Part shown: positions 55,529 to 64,000 of the stretch, piece after piece | Layout of the letters: every line of letters begins with the position of its first letter | Position numbering within the stretch: position 1 is the first letter of the stretch | NCBI RefSeq assembly: GCF_036226685.1 | Contig: NZ_CP109009.1 | Location: 3,286,001 to 3,350,000 of the forward strand | From: Streptomyces sp. NBC_00690 | GTDB taxonomy: Bacteria; Actinomycetota; Actinomycetes; Streptomycetales; Streptomycetaceae | Reading direction: 5' to 3' | DNA length: 64,000 nt | Notes under the pieces: generated by a model | What the model was told of the DNA's origin: nothing | The model's input: only the letters and a program-made list of their open reading frames with translations | The model's database searches: none | Position numbers and translations under genes: made by a program

Positions 55529-55602
55529 GCGCCGCTAGCTCAGTTGGTTAGAGCAGCTGACTCTTAATCAGCGGGTCCGGGGTTCGAGTCCCTGGCGGCG
55601 CA
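55529..55602 (+). tRNA. tRNA-Lys (anticodon CTT), copy 2
   Basis: Identical to the copy at 42920 over its full 74 bases. TATTAT at 55511-55516 is a good -10 just upstream. No CCA encoded. Confidence 0.97.
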
Positions 55603-55652
55603 CATTGATCATCGAGGGCGTTCCGGTTTCCGGAGCGTCCTCGTTGCTTTCC

Positions 55653-55712
55653 CTGAAACGATCACAGGGTCTGCCCTGAAACGATCACAGGTTTTGCTGA
55701 AACGATCACGGG
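55653..55712. repeat. Three 16-base repeats CTGAAACGATCACAGG
   Basis: Copies at 55653-55668, 55676-55691 and 55697-55712 (the last with one change, CACGGG), spaced 23 and 21 bases. They lie between tRNA-Lys and the end of the AA10 gene. Roughly two helical turns apart, so a protein-binding array is possible. Confidence 0.9.
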
Positions 55713-55929
55713 CCACTGACCCAGGACATGCCGGTGCTCCCCGTGGCAGGAGACCACGGGGAGCAGTGCCCGGGCGGCTGCACCGACCGCCGTGCAGGAG
55801 ATGGAGGACCCGGCTCAGGTCCTCCACTCCCGCAACGGCATCAGGTCGGCGCTCCACATGCTCCATGGGCTAGGTGTACCCGAGGGGCCGGTGGTGCCGG
55901 GTGACCGATCGTGCGTCAGCGGTGGAACG

Positions 55930-56520
55930 TCAGAACTGGACGTCCGAGCAGGCGTAGAAGGCGTTGGGGGTGTCGTGCACGGTCCACACCGCCAGCACCA
56001 CGTGCTTGCCCGAGCGCGACGGCAGGTTGCCGGAGTGCGACAGGCTCTCCGGAGGCTGCTTGCCACCGTAGGGAACGGTCAGGAACGGCTGCGACTCAAG
56101 CGCCGCCCTGGTCAGCTTCTGGCTGGAGTTCCAACCCTGCTTGGTGATGTAGTACTTGAAGTCGGTGGTGCGGTGCCGGGCGGTGAACCGCCAGGTGAAT
56201 GTCTGGTTGGAGCCCGAGTTCACCTTGGTGGCCGGCCATGCGCCACCACGCGGGTCATCGAGCTGGGAGAACTGGCCGTTGCCTCCGGCGCAGATCAGAC
56301 CGTCGGCGGGACCGGCGGACGGGAACCCCTTGAGGCCCTCGACGCTCTGCGGCTCCCACTGGATGTTGCCGCAGTTGGACACGGTCCGGTTGGCGCAGTG
56401 CTTCTGACGGCTGGTCACCGGGGAATCGGTGTAGCCGTGGCTGCTTGCACTGCCGGTTGCGACCACGGTGCCGCCCAGGACCAACAGACCTACGGCGGCG
56501 GCGGTAAACCTATTGCGCAT
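55930..56520 (-). CDS. AA10 lytic polysaccharide monooxygenase (chitin-binding protein), 196 aa
   Basis: Copper enzyme that oxidatively cleaves crystalline chitin or cellulose. Signal peptide residues 1-27, so that His28 (SASS|HGYTDSP) becomes the N-terminal copper ligand. The second histidine-brace ligand is His116 in FTARHRTTDF, aligned with the ARHSTTSW motif of CBP21. Phe near the C-terminus (DTPNAFYACSDVQF) is at the axial position. Four cysteines. Single-domain enzyme. DasR-like sites lie upstream, fitting chitin regulation. Its position two genes from cslA-glxA also suggests a link to hyphal-tip glycan. From memory this is the SCO2833 position. Confidence 0.93.
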   Translation of the reverse strand: MRNRFTAAAVGLLVLGGTVVATGSASSHGYTDSPVTSRQKHCANRTVSNCGNIQWEPQSVEGLKGFPSAGPADGLICAGGNGQFSQLDDPRGGAWPATKVNSGSNQTFTWRFTARHRTTDFKYYITKQGWNSSQKLTRAALESQPFLTVPYGGKQPPESLSHSGNLPSRSGKHVVLAVWTVHDTPNAFYACSDVQF

Positions 56521-56630
56521 GCTTCGCTCCAGAGAACGTGGGGGAGTTCGTGAGCCTTGCTTGCACGCGTGCGTGTTGTTGACTACGTCTGTTCGATGTA
56601 GTTCGGAAGCGCCCCTTCCGCGCTTCTTTT

Positions 56631-56682
56631 AGGTCTAGACCAACACCCAATGTATTGACCGAACTTCATCATGTCCAGACCA
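56631..56682. promoter_or_regulatory. DasR-like sites upstream of the AA10 gene
   Basis: AGGTCTAGACCA (56631-56642) matches 11 of 12 positions of the DasR core. ATGTCCAGACCA (56671-56682) matches 9 of 12 and resembles the TGGTCCAGACCT repeats of chitinase promoters. The first lies 110 bases before the start codon. Confidence 0.6.
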
Positions 56683-56685
56683 AAA

Positions 56686-57909
56686 CTATCTCTCAGTTTC
56701 TGCCGCACGATGGGCATAGAACGCAACCGTCAGATCTTTCACCAACGCCTTGCGCTCGTACTCGTCCAACTCCACAAGCCCACGTGAGGTCAGTCGCCGC
56801 ACGGTTTCCTCCACCGCGTCCACCACGGAGGTGAGCACGGTGTCGCGGTGTCTGGCGTCGAGCGAGGCGATCCGGTGCCGTCGCATCGCGGCAGCGATCT
56901 CTGGCGCATATTCGATGGCCACCGGTTGCGCGGAGAACACCTCGATGCCCACTGCGGAGCATTCCGCTTGGAGCATCCGCGTCAGTGTCCCGCCCACCGA
57001 CTCGGCGTCACGCAAAGTGCGACCGACGGCCATCGGAGCGGCAGCGGACCCCCGGACCGGGTCCGCGAAGGCATCGGCGGGAAGTTGCGAGACGACCCGG
57101 GCCATCGCCGACTCCACCTGTTCGCTCAGATACTCCTCGTGGTCCTCGACCCCCAGCACCGCCCGCGCGGTGTCGCGCACCCGCCACACCACCTGCACCA
57201 CCACACACAGAGGTGCACCCTCCGCATCTACGGCCGGCATCGGTTCACTGCGCCAGTGCCGCAGTCGCACCTCGATCCGACGGCGCAGCACCAGCGGGCT
57301 CATCCACAGCAGCCCCGTGCGCCGCACGCTCCCCCGGTACTCGCCGAAGAGGGTCAGCACCCAGGCGTGACCCACCTGTCCCCGCCCGATGCCACCGAGC
57401 GCGAAGAGGGCGATGACCACCCCGAGCGTCAGCAGGCACCACAGATCGATGCTCAGCCCCCGGTAGGGATACACGGGCAGCCCGAGCAGCGCGATCAGCC
57501 GTGCGGGGATCGCCCCGGCTCCCCAGAGGACCGCCCCGATCCCCGCGAGTGCGCACAGACCCGCGACCACCCCCGTCCAGCCGGAGAGCACCGCGGCCGG
57601 TCGTTCGAAGAGGGTCGGGTCCTCGGGTGGACCGGGGCGTCCCGAAGGTGCGGGTGACACCGGTGGGCGGGCGATCCTCGGCTGTTCCCCGGTGCCGAGC
57701 CGTCGCGCGACCACGGCCGGACGCAGCGCGATCGGCGGGGACCAGCCGTGCGTGAAGTCCTCGGGCCCCGAGTCATCACCGGTGACGTCGTCGCGGAAAA
57801 GCAGATGCACCGGGATCTCGGTGGTCGCCTCCTGGGCGATGACCGGGGTGTGCCGGGCCGTACCGGGGAATGGTCCGTCGCCTTCCGGCTCCGATGTCGT
57901 GGTGGTCAT
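56686..57909 (-). CDS. SPFH/Band 7 domain membrane protein, 407 aa
   Basis: ATG at 57909; the ribosome-binding site GGAGG is 11 bases away. N-terminal 105 residues are polar, followed by two hydrophobic segments (GVVAGLCALAGIGAVLWGAGA; LWCLLTLGVVIALFALGGIG) and the SPFH domain (HAWVLTLFGEYRGSVRRTGLLW, LCVVVQVVWRVRDTARAVLGVEDHEEYLSEQVESA in parts), with a coiled-coil C-terminus. Stomatin/flotillin-like scaffold in the membrane, perhaps organising cell-wall or glycan enzymes nearby. Runs 130 bases after the NlpC gene on the same strand. Confidence 0.86.
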   Translation of the reverse strand: MTTTTSEPEGDGPFPGTARHTPVIAQEATTEIPVHLLFRDDVTGDDSGPEDFTHGWSPPIALRPAVVARRLGTGEQPRIARPPVSPAPSGRPGPPEDPTLFERPAAVLSGWTGVVAGLCALAGIGAVLWGAGAIPARLIALLGLPVYPYRGLSIDLWCLLTLGVVIALFALGGIGRGQVGHAWVLTLFGEYRGSVRRTGLLWMSPLVLRRRIEVRLRHWRSEPMPAVDAEGAPLCVVVQVVWRVRDTARAVLGVEDHEEYLSEQVESAMARVVSQLPADAFADPVRGSAAAPMAVGRTLRDAESVGGTLTRMLQAECSAVGIEVFSAQPVAIEYAPEIAAAMRRHRIASLDARHRDTVLTSVVDAVEETVRRLTSRGLVELDEYERKALVKDLTVAFYAHRAAETER

Positions 57910-58039
57910 GACTGCCGCTGCCTCCGCTGTTTCGTCGCGTACCCCCCACCGCCAAAAGAGCCCCGGTCCGGTACGGAGCCGCTGTCCGCCCCCTCGGAGT
58001 GCTGACGACCGCCCGAGTTCGGGAGTCGTTAGAGCACCG

Positions 58040-59350
58040 TCACGGGGTGGGTGCGAAGAGCCGGCGCCAGGTCTCGCGCCCCGGATGGCCGTCCGCCGCC
58101 GCACCCCGCCAGCCCTGGGCGCGCTGGAAAGCCTCCACGTTGCGCCGGTCCGCCTCGCCCCACCGTGGCCCGGGTCCGGAGGTGTAGTGGCGGCCGTAGC
58201 CGCGTTCGACCAGTTGACGACCGAGCCGGGTGACGTGCTCGCTCGACTGGCCGGACCGGAAGTACCTGGCTCCGGGGTACGGGGGGATCGCCGCGCTGAC
58301 ACCGCCGGGCCCCGCCGCCGGTGCGGGCGCCGCGGACTGTGCCGCGGGGATGTTCTTGCCCTTGCCGGTGACCAGGAGTTCCCAGGTGTCGGGCCCGGGC
58401 AGCCCGTCGGCCTCACCGCTCGTCCACCCCTGGGCCAATTGGAACGCCTCGGTGGCCTTGCGGTCGGCCTCCCCCCAGCGCGGCCCCGGCCCCTCCTGGT
58501 AGAACCGCTTGCCACCCCGGGCGATGAGCATCTCGCCGAGCCGGGTGACGTAGGCGTTCTCCGCGCCGGGGCCGAAGGAACCGGCGCCGGGGTAGGCGTC
58601 GGCCGGGACCGCTCCGGAGGTCGCGGTGGCCACGCCTCGGTAGCGGTAGGGAACGTACTGGTCGGAGTTGTTCCAGTACGCCATGGGCGTGGACTGCTTG
58701 CGGGTGTGGGGCTTGGCCTGCTCGTAGGCCACGTAGGAGGTGTGGGTGCCGTCGGTCCAGCCGCCGAAGATCGTGACGTGGGAGCCGTTGGTGGGGTTCG
58801 CGGGATTGTGGAAGAGCAGGATGTCCCCGGGTTGGAGCTCCGCACGGGTGATCTTGATGCCGTACTGGGCGAGGGAGCCGGTCCATTCGTTGCGCGCCAG
58901 GTTCCACGCCATCGAGACATAGCCCGAGCAGTCCTGGCGGTACCCGTCGGACCAGTAGGCCGCCATGCTGTACGGGACCTTCGCCGTGACCCACTTCTTG
59001 GCCCGGTTGATGATGTCCGCGCGGGTGGTCTGCGGCAGCTGCGCGGCGGGAACGCCCGCCGGGCCCGCGAGCGGCCCGCCGTACAGCGGCCCCCGCCGGC
59101 CCTGTTCGTGATCGGAGTCGACGGCGGTCCGACCGCGCCCGGTGGGCTCCGGTGGCTCGGGGCTCTGTGCGGCGCCCGCGACCCCGGGGCCGCCGAGCAC
59201 CACGCCCGCGGCGGTGAACAGCACCAGGGCGCGTCGGCACCCGTGGGCGGCGGGATGGCCACCGGCCGCAAGCGTTCGTCGTTGCCCTACGCATCCCGGA
59301 CAGTCGCAGTCGGGAGCAGGCTCATACTCCTCGAACACCGGCACCGTCAT
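58040..59350 (-). CDS. NlpC/P60-like peptidoglycan hydrolase with two peptidoglycan-binding repeats, 436 aa
   Basis: ATG at 59350 with GGAGGGG. N-terminal region with several Cys, then a hydrophobic signal/anchor (residues 41-60). Papain-like catalytic core about 105-245 with Cys141 (RQDCSGYVSMAWN) and His191 (NGSHVTIFGG). Two homologous 75-residue repeats follow (about 265-330 and 360-433), each with GPGPRWGEADR and AFQ-AQGW, binding peptidoglycan. Next to the SPFH gene and upstream of cslA: a cell-envelope neighbourhood. Confidence 0.9.
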   Translation of the reverse strand: MTVPVFEEYEPAPDCDCPGCVGQRRTLAAGGHPAAHGCRRALVLFTAAGVVLGGPGVAGAAQSPEPPEPTGRGRTAVDSDHEQGRRGPLYGGPLAGPAGVPAAQLPQTTRADIINRAKKWVTAKVPYSMAAYWSDGYRQDCSGYVSMAWNLARNEWTGSLAQYGIKITRAELQPGDILLFHNPANPTNGSHVTIFGGWTDGTHTSYVAYEQAKPHTRKQSTPMAYWNNSDQYVPYRYRGVATATSGAVPADAYPGAGSFGPGAENAYVTRLGEMLIARGGKRFYQEGPGPRWGEADRKATEAFQLAQGWTSGEADGLPGPDTWELLVTGKGKNIPAAQSAAPAPAAGPGGVSAAIPPYPGARYFRSGQSSEHVTRLGRQLVERGYGRHYTSGPGPRWGEADRRNVEAFQRAQGWRGAAADGHPGRETWRRLFAPTP

Positions 59351-59571
59351 CCGCGTCCCCTCCGCACTCCGTGGAGATCGTTCTCAGGGGCCGAACGGTG
59401 TGGGAGAACCGCACTCCGCCGGCCCGGACTTCTCCTATCTTGAGGGGCAAAAGGTAAAAAACGACCATCCGACAGGCCGGAGTCGACCACTAATGCCCGC
59501 GGACCGGAAGCAGCCAGTCCGAAAACGTCCGACGCACCCTCCGCGGTCCGGTAGAGTTGGGCCGTCAGCAC

Positions 59572-59645
59572 GCGCCGCTAGCTCAGTTGGTTAGAGCAGC
59601 TGACTCTTAATCAGCGGGTCCGGGGTTCGAGTCCCTGGCGGCGCA
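59572..59645 (+). tRNA. tRNA-Lys (anticodon CTT), copy 3
   Basis: Identical to copies 1 and 2. TAGAGT (59552-59557) is a candidate -10. No CCA encoded. Confidence 0.97.
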
Positions 59646-59652
59646 CGCTTCA

Positions 59653-59688
59653 CGAAGGCCCCCTCGCGATCGCGCGAGGGGGCCTTCG
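59653..59688 (+). terminator. Terminator after tRNA-Lys copy 3
   Basis: GAAGGCCCCCTCGCG pairs with CGCGAGGGGGCCTTC around a short loop, 8 bases past the tRNA end. Confidence 0.88.
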
Positions 59689-60103
59689 TCATGCCCAAAA
59701 CGGCTTGATGCAGTCGATCCACCGAGACCGCTCCGACCTCAGGTTTTCCGAAATCGTACATATGGTTGGTTGATCGTACATTTGATCCTTGCGATCATGA
59801 CTCGGGTCATGGACCCTATGCTGAATCGATGTCAACGCCCGGGACCAGGCGTCCGCATCAGCGCAGTTGGGGCACCTGAAGGGCAGGTTTCGTGCGGATA
59901 TGTGGGTGGGGTTCGGGATGGGGGTCCCCTACACCGCTCCGGCACGTGACGGGCATGATGCAACCGGCGGGTGGCTGTCTCATGTCTGTGCTGACAGCAG
60001 CCCACCATCGATTGGTCCAGGCACATGGGTCGGGGGCCCCATGGCCGGAATTCAATGACACACCAGAACACACGCAGCTCTGCTGCGTGCGGGGGGATGA
60101 CCA
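59689..60103 (+). promoter_or_regulatory. cslA upstream region with direct repeats
   Basis: A long non-coding stretch, locally AT-rich. ATCGTACAT occurs at 59753-59761 and 59773-59781, exactly 20 bases apart, and the second is followed by TTGATC to make a partial GATC...GATC palindrome. This is a candidate operator for cslA. The remaining sequence to 60103 has no gene I can support. Confidence 0.5.
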
Positions 60104-62041
60104 ATGACGTCGACGCCCAACGGCGCCGGGAAGCCCGAAGACCCTTCTCGAACGACCCAGCTCCGCCTGCCCGCCAACCTGCGCACCGGCGGTCACCGGC
60201 CGCGCCCCAAGAAGGCCCTGCCCCGGTACGACTACGAGCACTACAGCAGGCTCGCCGGCCCCCTCACCCAACCGGACCCCGCCAAGCCGTACACCGTGCA
60301 GTACCGCTCCCTGCTGTCCCAGGAGCCCCATCGGATACGCGCGGCCCTGCTGCTGGGCTCGGCACCCCTCGTATCCCTCGGGCTGTTCCTCTGGCTGATG
60401 CAGCCCTCGCACTGGACCGAGCGCGACCCCAACCTCAAGAACGACCTCCTCCTCGTTCTCGACATCGTCATGCTCGTGTCCATCGGTCTGATCGAGCTGT
60501 TCCGCACGATGAACGTGCTCTCCAACGCCCACGCGACACTCGTGGCCCGGGACCCGGTCCCCGTCGTTCCCGAGAGCGGCACCAAAGTCGCGTTCCTCAC
60601 CTCCTTCGTGCCCGGCAAAGAGCCGCTGGAGATGGTGACGAAGACCCTGGAGGCGGCCGTACGCATCCGCCATCGCGGGCTGATGCACGTCTGGCTGCTC
60701 GACGAGGGCGACGACCCCGACGTCAAGGAGGTCTGCGAGCGTCTCGGTGTCCACCACTTCTCCCGCAAGGGCGTCGCCAAGTGGAACCAGGCGAAGGGCC
60801 CCCACCGCGCCAAGACCAAGCACGGCAACTACAACGCCTGGCTCCAGGAACACGGCGACGACTACGACTTCTTCGCCTCCGTCGACACCGATCACGTCCC
60901 GCTTCCGAACTACCTGGAACGGATGCTTGGCTACTTCCGCGACCCGGACGTGGGCTTCGTCATCGGCCCCCAGGTCTACGGCAACTACGACACTTTCGTC
61001 ACCAAGGCCGCCGAGTCCCAGCAGTTCCTCTTCCACGCCCTGATCCAGCGGGCCGGCAACCGCTACGGCGCACCCATGTTCGTGGGCACGTCCAACGCCG
61101 TGCGCATCAAGGCCATCAAGCAGATCGGTGGCCTGTACGACTCGATCACCGAGGACATGGCGACCGGCTTTGAGATGCACCGGGCCAAGAACCCGGTCTC
61201 CGGCCAGCTCTGGCGCTCGGTCTACACCCCCGACGTGCTCGCGGTCGGCGAGGGCCCCACCGCCTGGACCGACTTCTTCACCCAGCAGCTGCGCTGGTCA
61301 CGCGGAACGTACGAGACGATCCTCAAGCAGTACTGGAAGGGCTTCGGCAGCCTGCCGGCCGGCAAGCTCTTCAACTACACGATGATGATCATCTTCTATC
61401 CGATGTCCGCCCTGAACTGGATACTCGCGGCGCTCAGCTGTGCGCTGTTCCTCGGCATGGGCGCATCGGGCGTACAGATCGACCCGCTGATCTGGATGAT
61501 GCTCTACGGCAACGCCTCAGCGCTCCAGATCGGCCTCTACATCTGGAACCGGCGTCACAACGTCTCCCCCCATGAACCCGAAGGCTCCGGCGGTCTCGCC
61601 GGAATGATGATGTCCGCGCTGTCCGCGCCCATCTACGCACGCTCCCTGATGGACGCCGCACTACGTCGCAAGAGCAGCTTCGTGGTGACCCCCAAGGGCG
61701 ACTCCTCCAGCCCCGACACCCTCTTCGGCACCTTCCGCATCCACCTCTTCTTCATCTTCGTCTTCGGCGCCTCCCTGATCTCCTCCTTCTTCCTCGGGCA
61801 CGACCATCCGGCGATGATCACCTGGGCCCTCCTGGCACTGCTGATCACCGCCGCACCGATCCTCGTCTGGCAGCACGGCATCTACGAGGCGAAGAGGAAG
61901 CGCAGGCGGCGCCACGCGGGCGGGCAGAAGCAGCCGTCGACCGACGGACCTGCGCCGCAGATCCCCGGCCCCCGTCCGGGCGAAGGCTCCGGCAACCCTG
62001 AAGAGACCATGCAGATCGCCCTTGGGGGACAGAAGAAATGA
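60104..62041 (+). CDS. cslA: Cellulose-synthase-like glycosyltransferase CslA, 645 aa
   Basis: Family 2 processive beta-glycan synthase in the membrane at hyphal tips. TM helices near residues 80-100 and 110-130, then the GT-A domain with DTD at 261-263 (ASVDTDHVPLPNY), TED with the catalytic base Asp at 351, QQLRW at 394-398, and a C-terminal set of about six hydrophobic helices. Full length. ATG at 60104 with GGGGGG upstream. The stop overlaps the glxA start by 4 bases (ATGA). Together with GlxA and the downstream genes just past the window it makes the tip glycan needed for aerial growth. Confidence 0.95.
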   Translation: MTSTPNGAGKPEDPSRTTQLRLPANLRTGGHRPRPKKALPRYDYEHYSRLAGPLTQPDPAKPYTVQYRSLLSQEPHRIRAALLLGSAPLVSLGLFLWLMQPSHWTERDPNLKNDLLLVLDIVMLVSIGLIELFRTMNVLSNAHATLVARDPVPVVPESGTKVAFLTSFVPGKEPLEMVTKTLEAAVRIRHRGLMHVWLLDEGDDPDVKEVCERLGVHHFSRKGVAKWNQAKGPHRAKTKHGNYNAWLQEHGDDYDFFASVDTDHVPLPNYLERMLGYFRDPDVGFVIGPQVYGNYDTFVTKAAESQQFLFHALIQRAGNRYGAPMFVGTSNAVRIKAIKQIGGLYDSITEDMATGFEMHRAKNPVSGQLWRSVYTPDVLAVGEGPTAWTDFFTQQLRWSRGTYETILKQYWKGFGSLPAGKLFNYTMMIIFYPMSALNWILAALSCALFLGMGASGVQIDPLIWMMLYGNASALQIGLYIWNRRHNVSPHEPEGSGGLAGMMMSALSAPIYARSLMDAALRRKSSFVVTPKGDSSSPDTLFGTFRIHLFFIFVFGASLISSFFLGHDHPAMITWALLALLITAAPILVWQHGIYEAKRKRRRRHAGGQKQPSTDGPAPQIPGPRPGEGSGNPEETMQIALGGQKK

Positions 62042-63990
62042 GTAGGCAGCCCGCTGTGACGAACTACCGCAAGAGACGCGCCCGTCGCATCGCGATCGGT
62101 GCGGCGGTGGTCGTCGCGGTGGCCGGGATGAACGGACCTGCGCTCTGGCGCTTCGGTGCGGAGAAGTACCACGACTACGAGATCAACCAGCCGGAGTACA
62201 AGGCGGACAAGGGCCACTGGTCCTTCCTCGACATCCCGTCCGAGTACCAGGTCAACGGTGTGCACGCCGCGGTGCTGCACACCGGCAAGGTCCTGCTCAT
62301 CGCGGGCTCCGGCAACAACCAGAAGAACTTCGACGCCAAGAAGTTCGAGACCGTCCTGTGGGACCCGAAGACCGAGGACTTCAAGCACATACCCACGCCC
62401 AAGGACCTGTTCTGCTCCGGTCACACCCAACTGCCCGACGGCAAGTTGCTGGTGGCGGGGGGCACCAAGCGGTACGAGAAGCTCCAGGGTGACGTCACCA
62501 AGGCCGGTGGGCTGATGATCGTCCACAACGAGGACCCGGACGAACCCAAGACGCTCCCCGCGGGCACCAAGTTCACCTCCAAGAAGAGCGGCAAGACTTT
62601 CGTCTCGATGGACTCGCTGCTAGTGGAGAAGGCCAAGAAGGTCTTCGACCCCAAGACGGGCAAGGTCCTGCGCACCGAGAGCGGGCGCGGTCGGGTCTAC
62701 GTCGAGGCGGAGAAGGCGGGGAAGAAGTTCGAGACGGGCGCCCAGGAGAACTTCCGGGTCCAGGGCCTCACCGGAGCCGACGCCCGCAATGTGTACGGCA
62801 TGGCCCAGAAGCTCGCCCTGGACAAGAAGGACTTCCAGGGGATCAAGGACACCTATGAGTTCGACCCGGTCGCGGAGAAGTACATCCCGGTCGACCCCAT
62901 GAACGAGGCCCGCTGGTACCCGACGCTCGCCACCCTGGAGGACGGCAAGGTGCTCGCGGTCTCCGGGCTGAACGACATCGGCGAACTGGTCCCCGGCAAG
63001 AACGAGATCTTCGACCCGGCGACCAAGAAGTGGGAGTACGCGAAGAAGCTGCGGAAGTTCCCCACGTACCCCTCACTGTTCCTGATGGACAACGGCAAGC
63101 TGTTCTTCACCGGCTCCAACTCCGGGTACGGCCTCGCCGACGAGGGGCGCGAGCCGGGCATCTGGGACGTGGAGACCGACGCCTTCCAGAAGGTGCCCGG
63201 GATGAGCGACCCCGACCAGTTGGAGACCTCTGCGTCCGTGATGCTGCCGCCCGCCCAGGACCAGCGGTTCATGGTCATCGGTGGCGGTGGGATCGGCGAG
63301 TCCGAGGAGTCGAGCGAGAAGTCCCGGCTCATCGACCTCAAGGAGCCCAAGCCGCGCTTCAAGGACGGTGCGACGCTGGAGAAGGGCACCCGCTACCCGA
63401 GCGCTTCGCTGCTGCCCGACGACTCCGTCCTCGTCACCGGCGGCTCCGAGGACTACCGCGGGCGCGGCGGCACCAACATCCTCCAGGCACGCACCTACGA
63501 CCCGAGCAGCGGCACCTACAAGCGGGTCGCGGACCCGAACGTGGGCCGCAACTACCACTCCGGTTCGGTGCTGCTGCCCGACGGACGGGTGATGATCTTC
63601 GGTTCGGACTCGCTGTACGGGGACAAGGCCAACACCAAGCCGGGCGTCTTCGAGCAGCGGATCGAGATCTACAAGCCCGCGTACCTCTTCGCCGACTCCC
63701 GGCCCGAGGTGACCGGGGGGCCGAAGAGGATCGCCCGGGGTGGCACGGGAACGTTCGAGGTCACCAGCGAGAAGCCGCTGAAGACGGCGAAGCTGATGCG
63801 GCCGAGCGCGGTCACCCACGTCACGGATGTCGACCAGCGCACGATCGCGCTGAAGACCACGCGGACGGAAGGCGGCATCGAGGTCACGGTGCCCACGAAC
63901 CGGGCGCTGGTCCCGGCCGGCTGGTACATGCTCTTCGTCACCGATGACCAGGGGACGCCGTCGGAGGCGGTGTGGGTCGAGGTGCCGTAG
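62038..63990 (+). CDS. glxA: GlxA, radical copper oxidase of the galactose-oxidase fold, 650 aa
   Basis: Membrane-anchored copper enzyme that oxidises a glycan end with release of H2O2. N-terminal anchor about residues 17-35 (IAIGAAVVVAVAGMNGPAL). Seven-bladed kelch-like propeller. Candidate thioether pair Cys126 (DLFCSGHTQLPDGK) and Tyr294 (EARWYPTLATLEDG), with copper ligands Tyr506-His507 (RNYHSGSVLLPDGR) and His594 (AVTHVTDVDQR). The numbering is from this sequence; the roles are from comparison with galactose oxidase. The stop TAG lies at 63988-63990, so the gene is complete. Product follows cslA with 4-base overlap, hence equal translation. Confidence 0.95.
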   Translation: MSRQPAVTNYRKRRARRIAIGAAVVVAVAGMNGPALWRFGAEKYHDYEINQPEYKADKGHWSFLDIPSEYQVNGVHAAVLHTGKVLLIAGSGNNQKNFDAKKFETVLWDPKTEDFKHIPTPKDLFCSGHTQLPDGKLLVAGGTKRYEKLQGDVTKAGGLMIVHNEDPDEPKTLPAGTKFTSKKSGKTFVSMDSLLVEKAKKVFDPKTGKVLRTESGRGRVYVEAEKAGKKFETGAQENFRVQGLTGADARNVYGMAQKLALDKKDFQGIKDTYEFDPVAEKYIPVDPMNEARWYPTLATLEDGKVLAVSGLNDIGELVPGKNEIFDPATKKWEYAKKLRKFPTYPSLFLMDNGKLFFTGSNSGYGLADEGREPGIWDVETDAFQKVPGMSDPDQLETSASVMLPPAQDQRFMVIGGGGIGESEESSEKSRLIDLKEPKPRFKDGATLEKGTRYPSASLLPDDSVLVTGGSEDYRGRGGTNILQARTYDPSSGTYKRVADPNVGRNYHSGSVLLPDGRVMIFGSDSLYGDKANTKPGVFEQRIEIYKPAYLFADSRPEVTGGPKRIARGGTGTFEVTSEKPLKTAKLMRPSAVTHVTDVDQRTIALKTTRTEGGIEVTVPTNRALVPAGWYMLFVTDDQGTPSEAVWVEVP

Positions 63991-64000
63991 GAACGGCGGA

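Noticed and set aside
55653..55712. Possible CRISPR array
   Set aside because: Only three 16-base repeats with 5-7-base gaps; too short for repeats and spacers, and no cas genes are visible.
55609..55866. Short minus-strand frame after tRNA-Lys copy 2
   Set aside because: It covers the three 16-base repeats, with Arg/Pro-rich product and no start signal.

Overview
The window is chromosomal DNA from a Streptomyces species. Codons are very rich in G+C at the third position, GTG and TTG starts are common, and the gene content includes adpA with a single in-frame TTA codon, ornA, a cslA-glxA pair and a GGDEF-EAL protein of the CdgA type. From memory, the gene order follows the Streptomyces coelicolor core around SCO2770 to SCO2837. 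Nearly all of it looks like core chromosome. I found no prophage, transposase or CRISPR array.

Layout. 1-9005: small conserved genes, an Mrr nuclease fused to a TerD domain, a double-MerR regulator, a divergent HxlR/quinone-oxidoreductase pair and a putative phosphatase. 8412-14932: a TetR regulator divergent from a leucine/acyl-CoA operon (acyl-CoA carboxylase beta and alpha, HMG-CoA lyase, acyl-CoA dehydrogenase). 15087-20149: beta-N-acetylhexosaminidase, a DUF4429/SHOCT protein, a small protein and glmS. The desferrioxamine cluster that I recall lying between acyl-CoA dehydrogenase and hexosaminidase in S. coelicolor is absent here. 20311-24957: an acetate-type transporter, a universal stress protein whose stop codon opens an 11-copy heptamer array, then adpA and ornA. 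25122-33569: tRNA-His, a hydrolase, a two-component system, a spermidine-synthase-like protein and an NsdA-like regulator.

33562-35887 is a non-coding, strongly repetitive region. Two arms are inverted copies of each other, with exact matches of up to 95 bp, around a unique core of about 335 bp that holds a broken small gene. Next, 35891-39953 is a tightly overlapping three-gene operon: a RecB-family nuclease with an iron-sulphur cysteine set, an unknown protein, and a compact Upf1/Dna2-type helicase. It looks like a split Dna2-like machine and is my best candidate for an under-described system.

39853-55391: PAP2 phosphatase, phosphoglycerate-mutase-like phosphatase, two small conserved genes, an M6 metalloprotease, cdgA, a secreted GH18 chitinase, a luciferase-like oxidoreductase, an Asp/Glu-racemase-like protein, an ectoine uptake operon (ehuBCDA) and an IclR regulator. 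55529-63990: AA10 polysaccharide monooxygenase, SPFH protein, NlpC/P60 protein, then cslA and glxA, which make the hyphal-tip beta-glucan. Three identical tRNA-Lys(CTT) genes lie at 42920, 55529 and 59572.

Two themes link the genes. One is chitin/GlcNAc and cell-surface glycan metabolism (hexosaminidase, glmS, chitinase, AA10 enzyme, cslA-glxA); DasR-like sites lie before three of these genes. The other is developmental control (adpA with its bldA-dependent TTA codon, cdgA, the NsdA-like regulator).
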